Below, piece after piece: positions 1 to 10,794 of a stretch of DNA of 64,000 nt; the first letter of the stretch is position 1; each line of letters opens with the position of its first letter. The notes under the pieces are model-generated. The model was given only the letters and a program-made list of their open reading frames with translations, was not told the origin of the DNA and ran no database searches. The stretch lies in NCBI GenBank assembly GCA_963580455.1, contig OY756958.1, positions 7,018,501 to 7,082,500 on the forward strand, given 5' to 3'. Position numbers and translations under genes: made by a program. Source of the stretch: Euonymus europaeus. Lineage: Eukaryota; Streptophyta; Magnoliopsida; Celastrales; Celastraceae.

Positions 1-1113
1 AAAAATAAAATGAGGTCGGTCATTAATTTTCAGAAGATAAAAGTTTTCTTTTGTTGTAAGAAGACAACTCTGTCCCCTCCTGGTGTTTGAATTGAATTTT
101 CAAGTGCTTTATCTCGACTCTATTTAAGAACAACAAACTCAGATTTTACCAGATAACAGTCAAAACGCATCTGTGCGAGTGGGAGGCAGTTGCCTTGTTT
201 AGAAAGCCATAAATGCCCATTTGAAAAAAGTATAATTGGAAATTGAAAGAATTCCTCAATTCCACACCCAAAATGGTCATTTAAGCAACAACAGCCACTC
301 TAACCACCCAACTCTTTCCCAACCTTATCGATTACTATGACTAATTGATGACTATCACCACTTTCCCGACACAAATTGGTTCAATTTTCAAACATACCAC
401 TGTCATTGTCTTTATGTACGCGTTATTTGCCATTATTTTGTACAGATTTGGGATTATGCTTCGTAGCAATAAGGTTGAAGCCAAGAGAAGGCACGAGGTG
501 GATATTATAGTGTGGACAAACAAAATTTCTTCAAACTTATCACAAAAGACAATGCAGCCAACTACCCTACCATCACCGGCAACACGACCAACCACTGCCA
601 TGTGAGGGAGGTTAAATAAAGCAGACGGTGGAGTTTTTGCTTACATGTCTCAAGGAGATGGACTGAACCATCCATGGCAAACGACAAGTAGCAGAGTACA
701 TGGCACGGGAAAAGACATGTAAAGAGGCAAAGAGAAGTCACGTCTTTATTCCTAAACATCAGTACAAATATAGACATCAAAGTTGCGTGAAAATACAGTA
801 CAAAAGATAAAGATCTATCACCTGACCGTCTCTTTCTCTTCCCCCCAACCAGATATGCTGATGATGATCTGTTAGACTCAAAGGAACTTTCGATTCGTAT
901 TTTGTTTAGTGACTCATAAACTCTGTTATGTTACAGACCACAAGTCTACACTTTCCTTTTCCTACCCTTTTTCTTTACAAGTAAATGGAGTGTGTGATGG
1001 AAAAAAGGAAATAAAACCACCATCACAGTTACAACTACAATTACATCTCAAACCTCAAGATCAAACCCAGACCAGAATTAGCAGGAGGTCCTGATGAAGC
1101 CTTCTAGCATCCT
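1..1113. other. 3' flank of the KRP gene, no gene recognised
   Basis: The part nearest 1113 should hold the 3' UTR and poly(A) region of the minus-strand KRP gene. The rest is AT-rich. The short open frames near 341-605 overlap on both strands, resemble no protein I know and lack splice or start context, so I treat them as chance. No tRNA, TIR or repeat was seen. Confidence 0.4.
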
Positions 1114-3476
1114 CTAGGGATCCAATTTTTCCCATTCGTATCGTCCTGGAAGTGGTTTCTCATTCACTGGATCAAAGTTGTACCTGCAAATGAACCCACA
1201 CTTCAACATGCTAAACAGGGAGAAAAGTCATAGTTGAAATTCACAAACAAAAAAATGAAGAGATTAGAGAAATCAGTGTTCATACTTCTCAATAAATTGT
1301 TTTTGCTGCTCTTCTTCTGCTCCACAAAAGAAGTCGTCCATATCATGTGCTGTTGGAATGCGTCTACTTCTTGAGTTTTGCATTCTCCTGTTAGCTTCCG
1401 TTGAGCTGGTGGGCCTAGTACTGGATTCAGGGGTTCGTATAGCATCTGGGTCCCTAATCAAACTGCATGGAGTCGATTCCCTAGTGTTCCTGTCACATTA
1501 AAGGAACAATAACTATTAAATGCGAAGACAATAGATGACCGACCAACATAATAAATTAGATTTGTACAGAAGGAATGCATCACCAACTGTACCAAGCAAA
1601 TATTTCTTCTTTGGACAAAATACCAAAATAGCACAAGGGAGGGAGCTTTCAACTTTGCTAAAGATTACATCTTAACTAATTCAGCTGTTTATTCCTTTGT
1701 CATTGTATTTCTTTCCTGATTAAAATTATCTAAATATACTTCTGTTTCATAATGTTTCACCTCCAATACCAGTGAGGCAGATACAAAATATACGATAAAA
1801 CCATAGGCAACATAGTCGCAAGATAAACATGATGAGAAACGCAAGATTAACCCAGATCTCACAATTGAAATCTTGATTATGTAGAAAACAAGACCTCGGT
1901 TCTGTCAATCAACACAGCCAAAGCATACTCTACCAAAGATCAACCATAACATACATAATTGAATTCCAAAAACCATGGGACTACAAAAGCTCACTAAACC
2001 AAACAATTCCAAAGTCCACATATCATTTAAGACCACTACAAACACGCTCTCTTTTTTCCCTTCCCATTTCCCTTTCAATAAGAAGAAGGTCCAATACAGG
2101 CCAAGAATGTGACTACCAATGCCACTCCTATACTACATTCCCCATTGGCAAAGGCAAAGTATAGAACAATTCATAAAATGACGACAACATTAAACAACGA
2201 CTTCATCAAGACATGAGACCCTCACTGCCGCTCAGAAGGGTCGTACAAGCGATCATAAGACTTAATCTAACACAAAAGACCACTATTATTTGCTGATATC
2301 CACTCAAATCCCCCAATTTCACAGATACAAACAGAAAGACTTCAAAATATATACTGAAAATTTCAGGAAGAGTAAATTAAACACGATTTTCCTCTTCAAT
2401 CATTTCTGTACCTCATACTTCCAGCAACAATATGCATACAAAAATATTTTTAAAATATAAAAAGCTGCGGAGATTTTAGTTATAAACTAGTAAAACTTCA
2501 GTCCTGACATTTCAAGATCTTTTTATATTTTTATCACATTTTTGCAGTAATAATTTGACAAGGCAAAGGAACTTTCAAGAAAAAGGAAAAAAGAATTCTA
2601 ACTGACCAAAAGAACAGGCTTTAAACAAAGATCCAAAACCAGAAAGAAAAGCAAAGAAAAAATTAAAAAAAAAACATTAAATAAATAAGGTAGCTGAAGC
2701 AGAATAACAACAGCAGATTTATGAACATAAAAGACGATGACACAATTTTAAAATTAATTCCGAAATTCGTCTTCAGCGCAAAAAAAAAATAAAATCTAAA
2801 TCCATTTTCCAGAGGTTAAAAAATTAAAAGACGGAGAAAATCAGTAATCAAGATGAGGACTCTAGGTTACGCAAAATCCCACTTAAATGAAAAAAAAATC
2901 ATTGAAGTGGACACAAATCAGGTTCTGTCTCTTCAAAAAAAAATCCAGAAAACCGAAATAGCGAGCAGGAAGCACAATTTTTGGACACAAATCCGGTTCT
3001 GTTTTCTTTCAATTTTTCGATAAATCACATAAATTAAGAACCAAAAAAACCCACCTTTCTCTACCTTCAATGTCCAAACGATTCTCTCCGAACGAAACTT
3101 CCGCACCTAAATCCTTGCCGTCACCAGCATCACCTTCAACCTTCCCTTGTTGAACCCCCTCACCCACATTTGGCCTACTCGACCCTTTCCTTTGAACCAA
3201 TCCACGCGACCCGGACTTAGCCTTGGAATTCGAATTCGGGATTGCATTACTCCTAGGGTTAGGTTTTTGCCTCTTCGACTCAACCGGACTCGCCGGCTTC
3301 TGGAGGCGGCGGCTGCGCAACTGCAAGTAGGATCCCCCATCAGAAGGAAGCGGAGATGATTTCTGGAGACGCTGAAGGGCGAGAGTCCTGGCTCTGGTGC
3401 TGACTCCGAGTGACTGAGAGACCTCCATTACGGCAATCTCGCCTGAAGTTTTGGCCTTCCTTAGGTACTTCCCCAT
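1114..3476 (-). CDS. KRP: Cyclin-dependent kinase inhibitor, ICK/KRP family (KRP3-like)
   Basis: Plant ICK/KRP proteins bind CDKA and D-type cyclins in the nucleus and restrain G1/S entry and endoreduplication. Three exons on the minus strand: 3476-3055, 1489-1286 and 1183-1114, with GT/AG introns of 1565 and 102 bp; the joined frame is 232 codons including stop. Seen in the protein: N-terminus MGKYLRKAK, the family motif YLQLRSRRL at residues 50-58, a basic Ser/Pro-rich middle, RESTPCS near 144-150, and the C-terminal CDK/cyclin-binding block from about residue 184 ([13 protein letters not shown], then QFIEKYNFDP and LPGRYEW) to residue 226. Length fits the family (about 190-290). The ATG at 3476 is chosen because family members begin MGKY. 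The frame is intact. It most resembles Arabidopsis KRP3 from memory; the exact paralogue is uncertain. Confidence 0.95.
1490..3054 (-). other. Intron 1 of the KRP gene
   Basis: A 1565-bp intron, long for this family as I know it. Donor at 3054/3053 follows the AGAAAG end of exon 1; acceptor AG lies at 1491/1490. It is AT-rich with A-runs around 2640-2790. I see no coding sequence or clear transposon in it; the 1458-1652 open frame runs from it into exon 2 and is not a gene. Confidence 0.8.
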
Positions 3477-3616
3477 CAATCACTTCTTCTTAAGCTTAAT
3501 CTCTAATCTGCCATCGAAAGAACCAAAGTGAGGGAAAATGACTTTTTCAGTTTAAGAAAGAGGGAGAGAGAGAGAAGGGGAAGGAATGAAAGGAATGGAG
3601 GGGCCGAGCGATGGCT

Positions 3617-3627
3617 TGTATATAAAA
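3617..3627 (-). promoter_or_regulatory. Possible TATA box for the KRP gene
   Basis: A TATATA core lies about 143 bp upstream of the KRP ATG, leaving room for a 5' UTR of roughly 110 bases. The core is palindromic and on the plus strand reads as an even better TATA element, so its orientation is not proved. GA-rich tracts at 3560-3600 lie between it and the ATG, as is common in plant leaders. Confidence 0.3.
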
Positions 3628-3629
3628 GA

Positions 3630-5147
3630 CTAGAAAGAGACGTAGAAAGAAAGGTAAGTGACTATTTTCTCGCGACATAACTTGGATTATTTTATTCATT
3701 TTTCTCATAACTTTCAAAATTCCTTCTCACGTTAAATTTCAAAATTCCTAATTAATAAAGACATATATATATATAAATATATAAATCATATTTCCATGTT
3801 AGATTTTCATTTCTTTGAGGATAAAAAAAATAGGGAAATCAATTATTCCAAAATTTCGCCAAAAAAATTACTATTAATTTCTTATTTTCTTTTAAAATGT
3901 AATTTGAATATTAAAAACTAAAAAAAAAATCATTTACTCATTTGGTAAAGAAAATTAATTTTTGCAATTTAATTAAAATTATAGTAGACAGTACCTAGAA
4001 TCCGTCTAGTCCCACGTTAACTTTTAAGGATGGAGAAAAAACAAATTGAACAATTTTTCAGCTCAATATGTCGCGAGAAGAAAAGAAACAGAAGTTCGTG
4101 GGACCCACCTAAGTCATTGGATTCCCTTTCTAGTGGCCAGATGGAAAGTAACACTGTTTAATATTATTTTCTTATCCCGTTCTTTATTCCTGGCGGGGGA
4201 TAAGACTCATATCACCCCCACTCGGACTATCCGAGACTTGAATGCACGCGCGATTACAGGTTACGATTGGATTCTGTCGACACTCGACAGTACTCGTGGG
4301 GGCGGGCCGGTGAGCAACATTTTCTTGTAGGATTGCTTGCCACGAACGCAATGCTAAAAAATATTCCGGCATGAACCGTTTTGGAATCGTGTTACTGGGG
4401 TGTGGTTTTGGACATTCAAATATCTTGTAAATAATTTATGTTGTTCAAATCGGATCCAAATTTTTGTCACCCTAATTACAAATAGGAATAACAACGAGTC
4501 GAGTACTCTTTCAATTAGTAAATACAAAATCATTCAAAAAATCATTTAAATTTTCGACTCGAAATCGTTCCGTAATTGTTTATCATCGGGTACCTATTTA
4601 TCATTCAACTTTTACTTTTAAATTTATTTCACATGTGTTTTTCTAGGAAACATCTATAAACACAAATAAATAATTGGACTAATGGTTATGTGTTTCAGTT
4701 ATTTTATAAAAGTTAGATATTTGAATCCTTTTACTAATATATTAACTAATGTTTTTCAAAACTTACTTATAATTAAAGATATATTCGCCAGCCAAGCAGC
4801 TAATTAGCAGTCACATAAAATATATGCTTCGTCGATTTTTACAAAATATATAAGAAAGTTCGGTTAAAACTGGACTGACCGAACTTTCTTATATATTTGA
4901 TAAAAAATAATTATATATATAAACTTATTACAATATTACTTGTCGCTTGGGCTATACTGCAATAAGCCCAAATTATATTATAAATATATTTTAGAGTTTT
5001 AGTTCATTAAAATAATAAAATTTAAAGCGCAAAAGCCAAAAACCTAATTACCTATTCTTCATTTAAGTATTTCACTATTAGAACTTCAGAGTGCGCCGTC
5101 CTGCACATCGTTACAACTGCAATGGTAGTAACGAATTGTTAAAAATT
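3630..5147. other. Intergenic, no gene recognised
   Basis: AT-rich sequence with a more GC-rich patch at about 4180-4340. Open frames at 4046-4372 overlap on both strands and match nothing I recognise. The only clear structure is the 21-bp perfect inverted repeat at 4844-4898, listed separately. Confidence 0.5.
4844..4898. repeat. Perfect 21-bp inverted repeat with 13-nt loop
   Basis: Positions 4844-4864 and 4878-4898 are exact reverse complements around a 13-base spacer. The arms contain AAGAAAGTTCGGT and ACCGAACTTTCTT. It could be a small foldback element, the core of a MITE or a cruciform-prone site. No gene overlaps it. Confidence 0.85.
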
Positions 5148-5795
5148 ATGGCCGAAAATATGATCACAAAATTTAGAAAGTATTGGGAGAATATTGATAA
5201 CACGAATATTTTGTTGTTCGTTGGACTTGTGCTTTAAAATTTTCTTTTCATTCGACATCAAGTGTTGCAACTAAAGTAAAGGATACTTTGAGAGCATTTT
5301 ATAATGTATATCTTGTGGATGAATAAGGTCGTAATGCACAAGCACATAATGAAGAATGCAACCAAATGAGGAACAATACAAAGCCCCCTACGGTTGCAAG
5401 TGCTTCGAGCATAACGGTTCTTCAAAAGCATTTGAAGGTCTCACAATCTCTTGAAAACACTTCAGAAGGGGACAAATATTTGGAGGAGAGCTTGGAAGAA
5501 GACACTGCTAAATTTAATCTACTTGCATGGTGGAGGATCAATGCGACTAGGTGTCGTATGCTTTTGAGAGTTCTAAGGGATGTACTTGCAATTCTTGTGT
5601 CAACAATCACTTTTGAGTCAACATTTAGCATGGCGCAAGGTGTGTCATGGATCCCTTCCGTAGTTCTTTGTCTCCTACTTCGGTTGAGACACTCACTTGT
5701 AGTAAAAATTGGATATATTTTTCGTCTATCTCAATTAGTCTTCAAGACACCATGGATGATGTCGAATATTTGGAAATATTTGAGAATGGTATAGT
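5148..5795 (+). pseudogene. hAT-family transposase remnant (C-terminal region)
   Basis: The C-terminal half of a BED-type hAT transposase (RICESLEEPER/DAYSLEEPER class). An upstream block at 5148-5235 reads KFRKYWENIDNTNILLFVG and then stops. The dimerisation domain follows at about 5460-5720 (KYLEESLEEDTAKFNLLAWW, then DVLAILVSTITFESTFS). The frame then shifts, continuing as DPFRSSLSPTSVETLTC from 5650. The N-terminal zinc finger and most of the catalytic core are absent. hAT elements move by cut and paste; this copy cannot. Gypsy A inserted just downstream at 5922. Confidence 0.8.
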
Positions 5796-5916
5796 AAATT
5801 TAGTTCCAATTTACTTTATATTGCAAATATCTTGAATTTGTTATTTATGTGATTATGTTCCTTCACTGTTGTTCTATTTTGCCACTGTTGAATGTGAAAC
5901 CTGCATTGTTTAATCT

Positions 5917-5921
5917 AAAAC
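5917..5921. repeat. Target-site duplication AAAAC, left copy
   Basis: AAAAC abuts the 5' LTR of gypsy A and is repeated exactly at 11084-11088 after the 3' LTR, the 5-bp duplication expected of a Ty3 integrase. Confidence 0.9.
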
Positions 5922-6210
5922 TAATATGATTCAGTTACTGTGGAGCCACTTGTAGTGAATCATATCAAGTGTTTTGTTATCTGAGCTGTTATAGTTCTGT
6001 TAAATAGTTAGTTACTGTCAATTAACAGAGTTTACGTGGTTGTTATTCTGTTAATATGACTCAGCTTGTTATATAAGCTGTACTTGTAAAAGATTGAGGT
6101 AGACTTGATATGATGAAAATAATGGAGAGTCTCTTCTTCTCTGAGTTCTTTGTTGTTGTTTCTATACCAATCTTCTTCTATAATTAGGGTTAAGGTGCTG
6201 GTTGTTATCA
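5922..6210 (+). repeat. 5' LTR of gypsy A
   Basis: 289 bp, ending GTTGTTATCA. The usual TG start is TA here. The sequence TTATATAAGC near 6070 is a likely TATA element for genomic RNA synthesis. Confidence 0.93.
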
Positions 6211-6211
6211 A

Positions 6212-6223
6212 TTGGTATCGGAG
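6212..6223 (+). promoter_or_regulatory. Primer-binding site of gypsy A
   Basis: TTGGTATCGGAG lies one base after the LTR. It matches the plant initiator tRNA-Met complement TGGTATCAGAGC except at one internal position. Confidence 0.8.
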
Positions 6224-6252
6224 GCCGTTGATTCTGCCGTTCCCTTCCTTAT

Positions 6253-9200
6253 ATGCCCCGAGTCACACGCGCTGCTGCTGCCATGGATACACGAGTTTCT
6301 AATTTGGAGGTCAATTTCGACCAGATGACGCTTGCTTTTGAGAAGTTACAAGGTTCGGTGAATCACGATATTACGAATTTCAACTTGAGCATGGCTGCTC
6401 AATTTGAGAAGCTCCGACGTGATTTACAACGACCTGAACCAGTCGCTCCAGACGATGATAATCGGTCCGATTTTGGGATCAACCGACCTCCGAATCGGGT
6501 GGAGGGACAAGATACAAGAGGTTCTTTTCAGCGACCAGGATGGCAAAAGGTGGATTTCCCTCGTTTCCAGGATACTGATGATCCTTTGGCTTGGATCCAT
6601 AGGGCTGAGCAATACTTTGCTTACCATGGAACCCATGACCACCAAAAGGTCATGATCGTTTCTTTTAACCTGGAGGGAGAAGCCCTCCAATGGTTTAGAT
6701 GGATGGATTGTCTCCAATCCACTCCTAAGTGGGAAGAATTTACCAAATCTTTCCTTCGAGAATTTGGTCCCAATGAGTATGAGGATTTCACAGAGTTGTT
6801 ATTCAAGTTACAGCAAGAAGGAAGTCTCAAAGATTACATACGTGAATTCAGGAGGTTGGCTACTAGAACCTGTGGAGTCAGTCAAGAACTCTTGAAAAGT
6901 TGTTTCTTGGGTGGATTGAAGTCCCAACTGAGGTATGATGTTAAGATTCAGAAGCCTGACACAGTCCATTCTGCTATTGATATTGCTATACAAATTGATG
7001 CAAAATTGAGAGCTTTACAACCTGTTGCACCGAAATCTTTTGGTACTAGACCTTGGAATAACCAACAAGAGAATAGTTCCAGAAATCAAGTCTTAGACTC
7101 ATCATTTAGGAGGGTGAATAATTCTGATCTGCCATTTAAGAAAATAACCCCTGAAGAGGTGCAGGAGAAAAAGAGAAAAGGCCTTTGTTTTTATTGCAAT
7201 GAAAAATATGTTAGGGGTCATACTTGTTCCAGAAAGCATCTTTTACTATTGGAAGTAGACTTTGAAAGCTTGGAGGAACCTCAAACTGAATCTGCATTAG
7301 AGGAAATACAAGACTTTGAGTTACATAATGTGGAGCTCAGTAGTTGTGCCTTTTATGGTATTACAGAGGGTCAACGCATTAAGACAATGAAGATAAAAGG
7401 TTTACTTAAGAACCATCATGTCATGGTTCTGCTAGATTCAGGCAGCACTCATAATTTTGTGGATACTAGATTGTTAAAACACATGGGTTGGCATTGTGAA
7501 AAAACAAAAGAGTTTGAGGTGATGATAGCTGATGGGGGAAAGGTTACAAGCATGGGATATTGTAGAAACATGCCTCTGAAGTTGGGAAGTTATACTTGTC
7601 AGCCTGGGTTGTTTGTCTTACCACTTGGTGGGTGTGATATAGTATTGGGGGTGCAGTGGTTGTCAAAGGTAAGTCCTGTCTTGTGGGATTTCCAGAATCT
7701 ATCCATGAAGTTTACAGTAGGACAAATCACTTATTCTCTTAAGAGTGACATTTCCAACGAATCGTTGTTGCAAGAAGCCTCTTTACAGCAAATTGAAAAA
7801 CACTTGCAGGGTAATAGCTTTGGCTTGCTATTATATTCTCAGGAGTTAATTTGTCCAGTAGCTGCAGATGGTTTATCTGTTACACAGACTGCAGAATTAC
7901 AAACCCTTTTGAATTCTTATGAGGCAGTCTTTCAGGCTCCCAAAACCTTACCTCCTGCAAGGTATCAAGATCACAGGATACCCTTAATTGAAGGAGCTCA
8001 ACCACCTAGTAAGAGGCCTTACCATTATGGGCCACTTCAAAAGACAGAAATTGAAAAGGCTGTGAAGGAATTGTTACAGGCAGGTTTCATTAGGGATAGT
8101 CATAGCCCTTTTTCTAGTCCTGTGTTGCTGGTAAAAAAGAAGGAAGGATCCTGGAGGATGTGTATGGATTATAGACAACTTAATCAGCTAACCATCAAAG
8201 ATAAGTATCCAATTCCACTCATCGATGACCTCTTAGATGAATTACATGGCTCAAAATATTTTTCTAAACTAGATTTGCGGTCGGGCTACCATCAAATTCG
8301 GATGCACAATGACGATATTCAAAAAACAGCTTTTAGGACACATCAAGGGCACTATGAATTTTTAGTGATGCCTTTCGGCCTCACTAATGCTCCAGCTACC
8401 TTCCAGAATTTGATGAATGATATCTTCAAGGAATTCCTAAGAAAATCTATCCTAGTTTTTTTCGATGATATCCTAATATACAGTCCTACATGGGAGGCTC
8501 ATTTACATGATTTAAAAACTGCATTTACTGTGTTGCAGACTCATCAGTTGCTAGTTAAACAACAAAAATGTGCCTTTGGGCAAACCAAGATTGAATATCT
8601 GGGACATATAGTGTCTCGAGAAGGGGTGTCTGCTGATCCATCCAAATTACAAGCCATTAAAGATTGGCCAGTACCACAAAATGTCAAGGAACTGAGAGGA
8701 ATTTTGGGGCTTACTGGTTATTATAGGAAATTTGTGCCCAATTATGGACGGATTTGTCATCCTTTATACCAGCTTACCAAGAAAGACAACTTTTTCTGGA
8801 CTAGTGCTGCTACTGAGGCATTTCACCGACTTAAAGAGCTTATGACATCTTCCCAAGTTCTCGCATTACCTGATTTTTCAGCAACTTTTGAGATAGAATG
8901 TGATGCCTCTGGCTTGGGCATTGGTGCTGTTTTGCAACAACATGGCAGACCCATAGCATTTAGTAGTCAGGCTTTTGGTCCCAGGAACCAGGCTCTATCT
9001 ACTTACGAAAAAGAACTCATTGCCATAGTGACAGCAGTGAAAAAATGGCAACATTATCTCCAGGGCAGGCACTTTGTCATCCGAACTGACCATCAAAGTT
9101 TGAAGTATTTTTTGAGTCAGAAAGCAAGTTCTCCATTCCAGCAAAAGTGGGTAGCAAAGCTGTTGGGTTATGACTATGAGATACAATACAAGAAAGGTTG

Positions 9201-10752
9201 TGATAATATTGTGGCGGATGCTCTCTCTAGAGTATCTGGGTCTCCTTTTCTGCATGAGAATTCAGCTGAGGCAGCTTCACGTGAATTGGGAAATTGTTCT
9301 GCTATATCTTATCCCTACCAGAATTGGATTGATGATATGAGAAGGGATTTAGAACAGGACAGTTGGATAACTGGAAAAATAGCAGAGATTAAAAATGATG
9401 CTACTGCATTTCCTGGTTTCACAATGGATAATGGATTCCTTAAGTATAAGGCCAGAATTGTACTCAGTCCTACTTCATTGTGGAGAACACGTGTGTTTGA
9501 AGAATTCCATTCCTCACCAACTGCTGGACATCCAGGTATTTTGCGCACTTATCACAGAATTAATCGTGGCTTCTATTGGCAGGGTATGGAAAAAGAAATT
9601 AGAAGAATGGTGGCTGAATGTATTATATGCCAACAGAATAAGTATGAGACGGTTGCTCCACCGGGCCTATTACAACCTTTGCCTATTCCACAGAGAATTT
9701 GGGCAGATATAAGTATGGATTTCATAACTTGTTTGCCAAATTGTAGAGGAAAGTCAGTAATCATGGTCATTGTGGACCGTTTGTCCAAATATGGACATTT
9801 TATTCCTCTCTCTCATCCATTTACTGCTGTCATGGTGGCTCAACAATTTATTGAGCATGTATTTAAGTTGCATGGTATGCCATCAAGCATTGTTAGTGAC
9901 AGGGACCCTATTTTCCTTAGCAATTTTTGGAAGGAATTTTTCAGGTTGCATGGGTCCAAACTCTGTATGAGTAGTGGTTATCATCCTCAAAGTGATGGCC
10001 AGACTGAAGTTTTGAATAGGTGTGTGGAGACCTATCTTCGGTGTTTTATAGGAGTACATCCCAAGCAATGGGTGCAGTGGTTGCCTTGGGCTGAATGGAG
10101 CTACAACACCTCCTATCATACTTCAGCCAAGACCACCCCTTTTGAATTGGTCTATGGTTATGCCCCACCTTCTGTTATGTCATATGAGATTGGTTCTGCT
10201 AGACTGGATATAGTTGAGAGGACTTTGATGGAGAGGGATCACATGCTGAATATGTTAAGACATAATTTACAGGTGGCTCAAGAGAGGATGAGGACCCAAG
10301 CTAATAAACGTAGGTCTGAACGTGAATTTCAGGTTGGAGATTTGGTTTACTTGAAGTTAATTCCTTATCAACTGCCAGCCTTGAAGTCACATCCATTCCA
10401 TAAGCTTCATCCAAAGTTTTATGGTCCATATCCTGTGTTGGAAAAGATTGGTTCAGTGGCTTACAAACTCTCATTACCAACTGATTGTAGGATTCACCCT
10501 GTGTTTCATGTAAGCAACTTGAAGAAGCATTTAGGACCATCTGTAGTTCCCAGTTCTCCACTTCCTTCTGTAACAGATGCAGGTCTGGTGTTGAAGCCTG
10601 TTCCAGAAGCTGTTCTTCAACGTAGAATGTACAAAAAAGGTCAAGTAGCGGGTACCCAAATACTAGTTCAATGGCAGGGACATACTAGAGACGAAGCCAC
10701 ATGGGAAGATTATCATGATTTTGTTACAAAATATCCTGCATTTCAGTTTTGA
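6253..10752 (+). CDS. Gag-Pol polyprotein of gypsy A with chromodomain
   Basis: 1499 codons without a stop. Order by approximate residue: Gag capsid region (80-260; VDFPRFQDTDDPLAWIHRAE); zinc knuckle (about 312-326; CFYCNEKYVRGHTC); aspartic protease with catalytic Asp395 (LLDSGSTHNFVD); reverse transcriptase (about 600-790; FFDDILIYS with Asp738/Asp739); RNase H (Asp884 in ECDASGLGIG); integrase with an HHCC zinc region (from about 1095) and D,D35E residues Asp1156, Asp1216 and Glu1252; and a C-terminal chromodomain (about 1450-1499; ILVQWQGHTRDEATWED). The first ATG, 43 bp after the LTR, is taken as start. Gag and Pol share one frame with no shift. All catalytic residues I can check are present, so the element may be autonomous. 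Confidence 0.96.
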   Translation: MPRVTRAAAAMDTRVSNLEVNFDQMTLAFEKLQGSVNHDITNFNLSMAAQFEKLRRDLQRPEPVAPDDDNRSDFGINRPPNRVEGQDTRGSFQRPGWQKVDFPRFQDTDDPLAWIHRAEQYFAYHGTHDHQKVMIVSFNLEGEALQWFRWMDCLQSTPKWEEFTKSFLREFGPNEYEDFTELLFKLQQEGSLKDYIREFRRLATRTCGVSQELLKSCFLGGLKSQLRYDVKIQKPDTVHSAIDIAIQIDAKLRALQPVAPKSFGTRPWNNQQENSSRNQVLDSSFRRVNNSDLPFKKITPEEVQEKKRKGLCFYCNEKYVRGHTCSRKHLLLLEVDFESLEEPQTESALEEIQDFELHNVELSSCAFYGITEGQRIKTMKIKGLLKNHHVMVLLDSGSTHNFVDTRLLKHMGWHCEKTKEFEVMIADGGKVTSMGYCRNMPLKLGSYTCQPGLFVLPLGGCDIVLGVQWLSKVSPVLWDFQNLSMKFTVGQITYSLKSDISNESLLQEASLQQIEKHLQGNSFGLLLYSQELICPVAADGLSVTQTAELQTLLNSYEAVFQAPKTLPPARYQDHRIPLIEGAQPPSKRPYHYGPLQKTEIEKAVKELLQAGFIRDSHSPFSSPVLLVKKKEGSWRMCMDYRQLNQLTIKDKYPIPLIDDLLDELHGSKYFSKLDLRSGYHQIRMHNDDIQKTAFRTHQGHYEFLVMPFGLTNAPATFQNLMNDIFKEFLRKSILVFFDDILIYSPTWEAHLHDLKTAFTVLQTHQLLVKQQKCAFGQTKIEYLGHIVSREGVSADPSKLQAIKDWPVPQNVKELRGILGLTGYYRKFVPNYGRICHPLYQLTKKDNFFWTSAATEAFHRLKELMTSSQVLALPDFSATFEIECDASGLGIGAVLQQHGRPIAFSSQAFGPRNQALSTYEKELIAIVTAVKKWQHYLQGRHFVIRTDHQSLKYFLSQKASSPFQQKWVAKLLGYDYEIQYKKGCDNIVADALSRVSGSPFLHENSAEAASRELGNCSAISYPYQNWIDDMRRDLEQDSWITGKIAEIKNDATAFPGFTMDNGFLKYKARIVLSPTSLWRTRVFEEFHSSPTAGHPGILRTYHRINRGFYWQGMEKEIRRMVAECIICQQNKYETVAPPGLLQPLPIPQRIWADISMDFITCLPNCRGKSVIMVIVDRLSKYGHFIPLSHPFTAVMVAQQFIEHVFKLHGMPSSIVSDRDPIFLSNFWKEFFRLHGSKLCMSSGYHPQSDGQTEVLNRCVETYLRCFIGVHPKQWVQWLPWAEWSYNTSYHTSAKTTPFELVYGYAPPSVMSYEIGSARLDIVERTLMERDHMLNMLRHNLQVAQERMRTQANKRRSEREFQVGDLVYLKLIPYQLPALKSHPFHKLHPKFYGPYPVLEKIGSVAYKLSLPTDCRIHPVFHVSNLKKHLGPSVVPSSPLPSVTDAGLVLKPVPEAVLQRRMYKKGQVAGTQILVQWQGHTRDEATWEDYHDFVTKYPAFQF

Positions 10753-10778
10753 ATTTTTGTTGAAAAGCAAGATTCTTG

Positions 10779-10790
10779 TTAAGGAGAGGA
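10779..10790 (+). promoter_or_regulatory. Polypurine tract of gypsy A
   Basis: The purine run AAGGAGAGGA sits four bases before the 3' LTR, where plus-strand DNA synthesis would be primed. Confidence 0.75.
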
Positions 10791-10794
10791 TAGT

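Noticed and set aside
341..605. Two overlapping 86-codon frames on opposite strands
   Set aside because: No similarity, no splice context, same region open on both strands; typical chance frames in AT-rich DNA.
4046..4372. Open frames of 94 and 62 codons
   Set aside because: Overlapping on both strands, unrecognised, and not linked to a promoter or domain.
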